From assembly GCA_964653145.1 (NCBI GenBank), contig CAZZCG010000001.1, positions 283,470 through 347,469 on the forward strand: a stretch of DNA of 64,000 nt, written 5' to 3'. Origin of the DNA: Pseudocalidococcus sp964653145 (lineage in GTDB: Bacteria; Cyanobacteriota; Cyanobacteriia; Thermosynechococcales; Thermosynechococcaceae). Position 1 is the stretch's first letter. Each line of letters starts with the position of its first letter. Below are positions 62,521 through 64,000 of this stretch, piece by piece. The translations under genes were made by a program, and so were the position numbers. The notes below the pieces were generated by a model that did no database searches, had not been told where the DNA came from, and saw only the letters and a list, made by a program, of their open reading frames with translations.

Positions 62521-63693
62521 ATGAGCCAGGCCTTTGACTGGATAGAACCGGAGTTAGCCCGGATTCAGCGCGTCGGTTGGCAGCGGATTCCCAAAATCAC
62601 CCATGGTCTGCCCGGGCCCATCATCCAGTTCAACGATCAACCCTTGGTCAACTTTGGCAGTAATGATTACCTCGGACTAGCGGGGCATCCAAAACTGATT
62701 GAGGCGGCGATTAATGCAACCCAGGCCTGGGGGACAGGCAGTACCGGCTCTCGATTACTCAGTGGCCACAAACCGCTCCATGAGGATTTAGAACTGGCGT
62801 TGGCTCAATTCAAACAGACGGAAGCAGCCCTAGTTTTTAGTTCGGGGTATTTGGCTAACGTGGGGGTGATCACCGCATTGGTGGATGGAAAAGATTTAAT
62901 CATTGCCGATGCCTACAATCATTCCAGTCTTAAAAGTGGAGCCAAGCTGAGTGGAGCCAAGGTTGTCGAATTTCCCCATCAAGACTTAACCCAGGCCAGG
63001 GCCCTCCTCCAGCACCATCGCCCCCAATACCGCCGTTGTTTGATCGTCACTGATGGTGTTTTTAGTATGGATGGGGATCTGTGCGATTTACGGACACTCC
63101 TGGGCCTGGCCAATGAGTTTACAGCCATGCTCTTGGTTGATGATGCCCACGGTACCGGAGTTTTAGGGGCAAGGGGTGGGGGAGTCGTTGAACATTTTGG
63201 TTGTCAAGGGATTCCGATCATTCAAGTCGGTACCCTGAGTAAGGCACTGGGGAGTTTGGGTGGCTATGTGGCAGGTTCCCAGGCCTTGATCACCTATCTC
63301 CAAAATCGGGCCCGGAGTTGGATCTACAGCACGGGTTTATCTCCGGCGGATACGGCAGCGGCCCTAACAGCTATCCAACTTCTCCGGGGGAACCCCAAAC
63401 CTAGACAGCACTTGGGCCAAAACCGACAACAGCTACGCCAGGCCCTGAGTACTTTACCGGATTCATGCCCCCTCAAGCCCCTCCCCACCGATTCCGCCAT
63501 TGTTTGCTTACAGGGGGAGAGTATTACTCAAGTCCAGACCGCCAGCGATTTTCTGGTGCAGCAAGGTTATTGGGTTCCGGCCATTCGTCCCCCCACAGTG
63601 CCCCGGAGTCGCCTACGGTTGAGCCTAATGGCGAGTCATACCCCTGCACAGATTCAAGGGGTTGTTGCCGCCTTGAGTGCCTGGGGCTCGTAA
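62521..63693 (+). CDS. bioF: 8-amino-7-oxononanoate synthase
   Basis: PLP-dependent enzyme of biotin synthesis that joins pimeloyl-ACP (or CoA) and alanine. It is 390 residues, with FGSNDYLGLAGHPKLI, GTGSTGSRLLSGHKPLHEDLE, VDDAHGTGVLG and the PLP lysine in TLSKALGSLGGYVAG (about residue 240). It begins directly after the DUF1823 stop codon. Confidence 0.95.
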   Translation: MSQAFDWIEPELARIQRVGWQRIPKITHGLPGPIIQFNDQPLVNFGSNDYLGLAGHPKLIEAAINATQAWGTGSTGSRLLSGHKPLHEDLELALAQFKQTEAALVFSSGYLANVGVITALVDGKDLIIADAYNHSSLKSGAKLSGAKVVEFPHQDLTQARALLQHHRPQYRRCLIVTDGVFSMDGDLCDLRTLLGLANEFTAMLLVDDAHGTGVLGARGGGVVEHFGCQGIPIIQVGTLSKALGSLGGYVAGSQALITYLQNRARSWIYSTGLSPADTAAALTAIQLLRGNPKPRQHLGQNRQQLRQALSTLPDSCPLKPLPTDSAIVCLQGESITQVQTASDFLVQQGYWVPAIRPPTVPRSRLRLSLMASHTPAQIQGVVAALSAWGS

Positions 63694-64000
63694 CAAACCT
63701 TGATTTTATACCTTTAGATTAACTCGCTATTTCCGTGCATTTACGGACGCTAGCAACAGGTTCAGGTTTTTATGATCAAGGGTAATCAAGTCAAGCGGGG
63801 GTTAAGTAAAGTTTAATGTGGAGTCACAGTCAGCGGCGAAATAGTTAAGCAATAATTAAGCATGTAGCTGATTGAGTTCTGGCATGAATTGTTGTGACCT
63901 AAACTTTGAATTATGTCCACTGATTCTGTTAGGAACCTTGACGATTTAGGCTACATCAATGTTGTTTTATTTCTGTGATCCTGTGGGGGTAAAGGGATCA
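63694..64000. other. Right-end intergenic, no gene seen
   Basis: About 307 bases after bioF. No open frame is supported. A 5-bp inverted repeat at 63732-63747 has no T tract and is not a terminator. The next gene lies beyond the window. Confidence 0.35.

Noticed and set aside
63732..63747. Short inverted repeat after bioF (TCCGT-6-ACGGA)
   Set aside because: A five-base stem without a T run; too weak for a terminator.
1..64000. tRNA, rRNA and CRISPR arrays
   Set aside because: Looked for T-loop signatures, conserved rRNA stretches and regularly spaced repeats in the intergenic gaps; none found by eye.

Overview
The window comes from a cyanobacterial chromosome, GC-balanced and densely coded. 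The evidence is a set of families largely restricted to cyanobacteria: PipX next to its PipY partner, a SepF/Cdv2 division protein, DUF3370, DUF1350, DUF1823, DUF29, and a three-piece proton-translocating transhydrogenase. The usual cyanobacterial repeat HIP1 (GCGATCGC) is nearly absent. A different palindrome, CCAGGCCTGG, occurs at least 19 times by eye, and its half-site GGCCTGG is seen throughout the native genes. This suggests a Thermosynechococcus / Synechococcus PCC 6312-like lineage, but that placement is inference.

Layout. Bases 1-15100 are almost all on the minus strand: a truncated multi-PAS/GAF/GGDEF/EAL cyclic-di-GMP protein, a calcineurin-type phosphatase, a DUF3370 exported protein, argS, proC, sepF, pipY, pipX, priA and a hotdog thioesterase of the phylloquinone pathway. 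Bases 15494-19728 are on the plus strand: pntAA-pntAB-pntB and a purine permease. Bases 19951-34879 form a surface-polysaccharide island with an ABC exporter (Wzm/Wzt type), methyltransferases, a nonulosonic (sialic-type) acid pair NeuA/NeuB, a protein with bacterial sialyltransferase motifs, several glycosyltransferases, an intact IS1-family element with a perfect target duplication, a PhyH-type oxygenase and several decayed genes. Most of the island from about 22450 to 33500 is strikingly AT-rich. The left compositional edge falls inside the wzt gene.

Bases 35050-64000 return to native housekeeping genes, apart from an AT-rich OatA-like acyltransferase: M48 protease, aspS, a cyclic-peptide-type ABC exporter, a MazF-type toxin-antitoxin pair, a small membrane protein, PHP phosphoesterase, eno-rsmA, a LivH-type permease, methyltransferase, NlpC/P60 hydrolase, purE, nagA, gltX, prmA, serA, AI-2E-type permease, SppA-type protease, Ser/Thr kinase, DUF1350 and DUF1823 proteins, and bioF at the right end.

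How the genes fit together. The island encodes activation of a nonulosonic acid (NeuB synthase, NeuA CMP-transferase), a candidate transferase for it, further sugar transferases and modifiers, and an ABC exporter that would move a lipid-linked glycan across the inner membrane. The NeuB protein is an unusual CBS-NeuB-SAF-TIM-barrel fusion. The pipX-pipY pair links nitrogen/carbon signalling to pyridoxal phosphate balance. I saw no rRNA, tRNA or CRISPR array.
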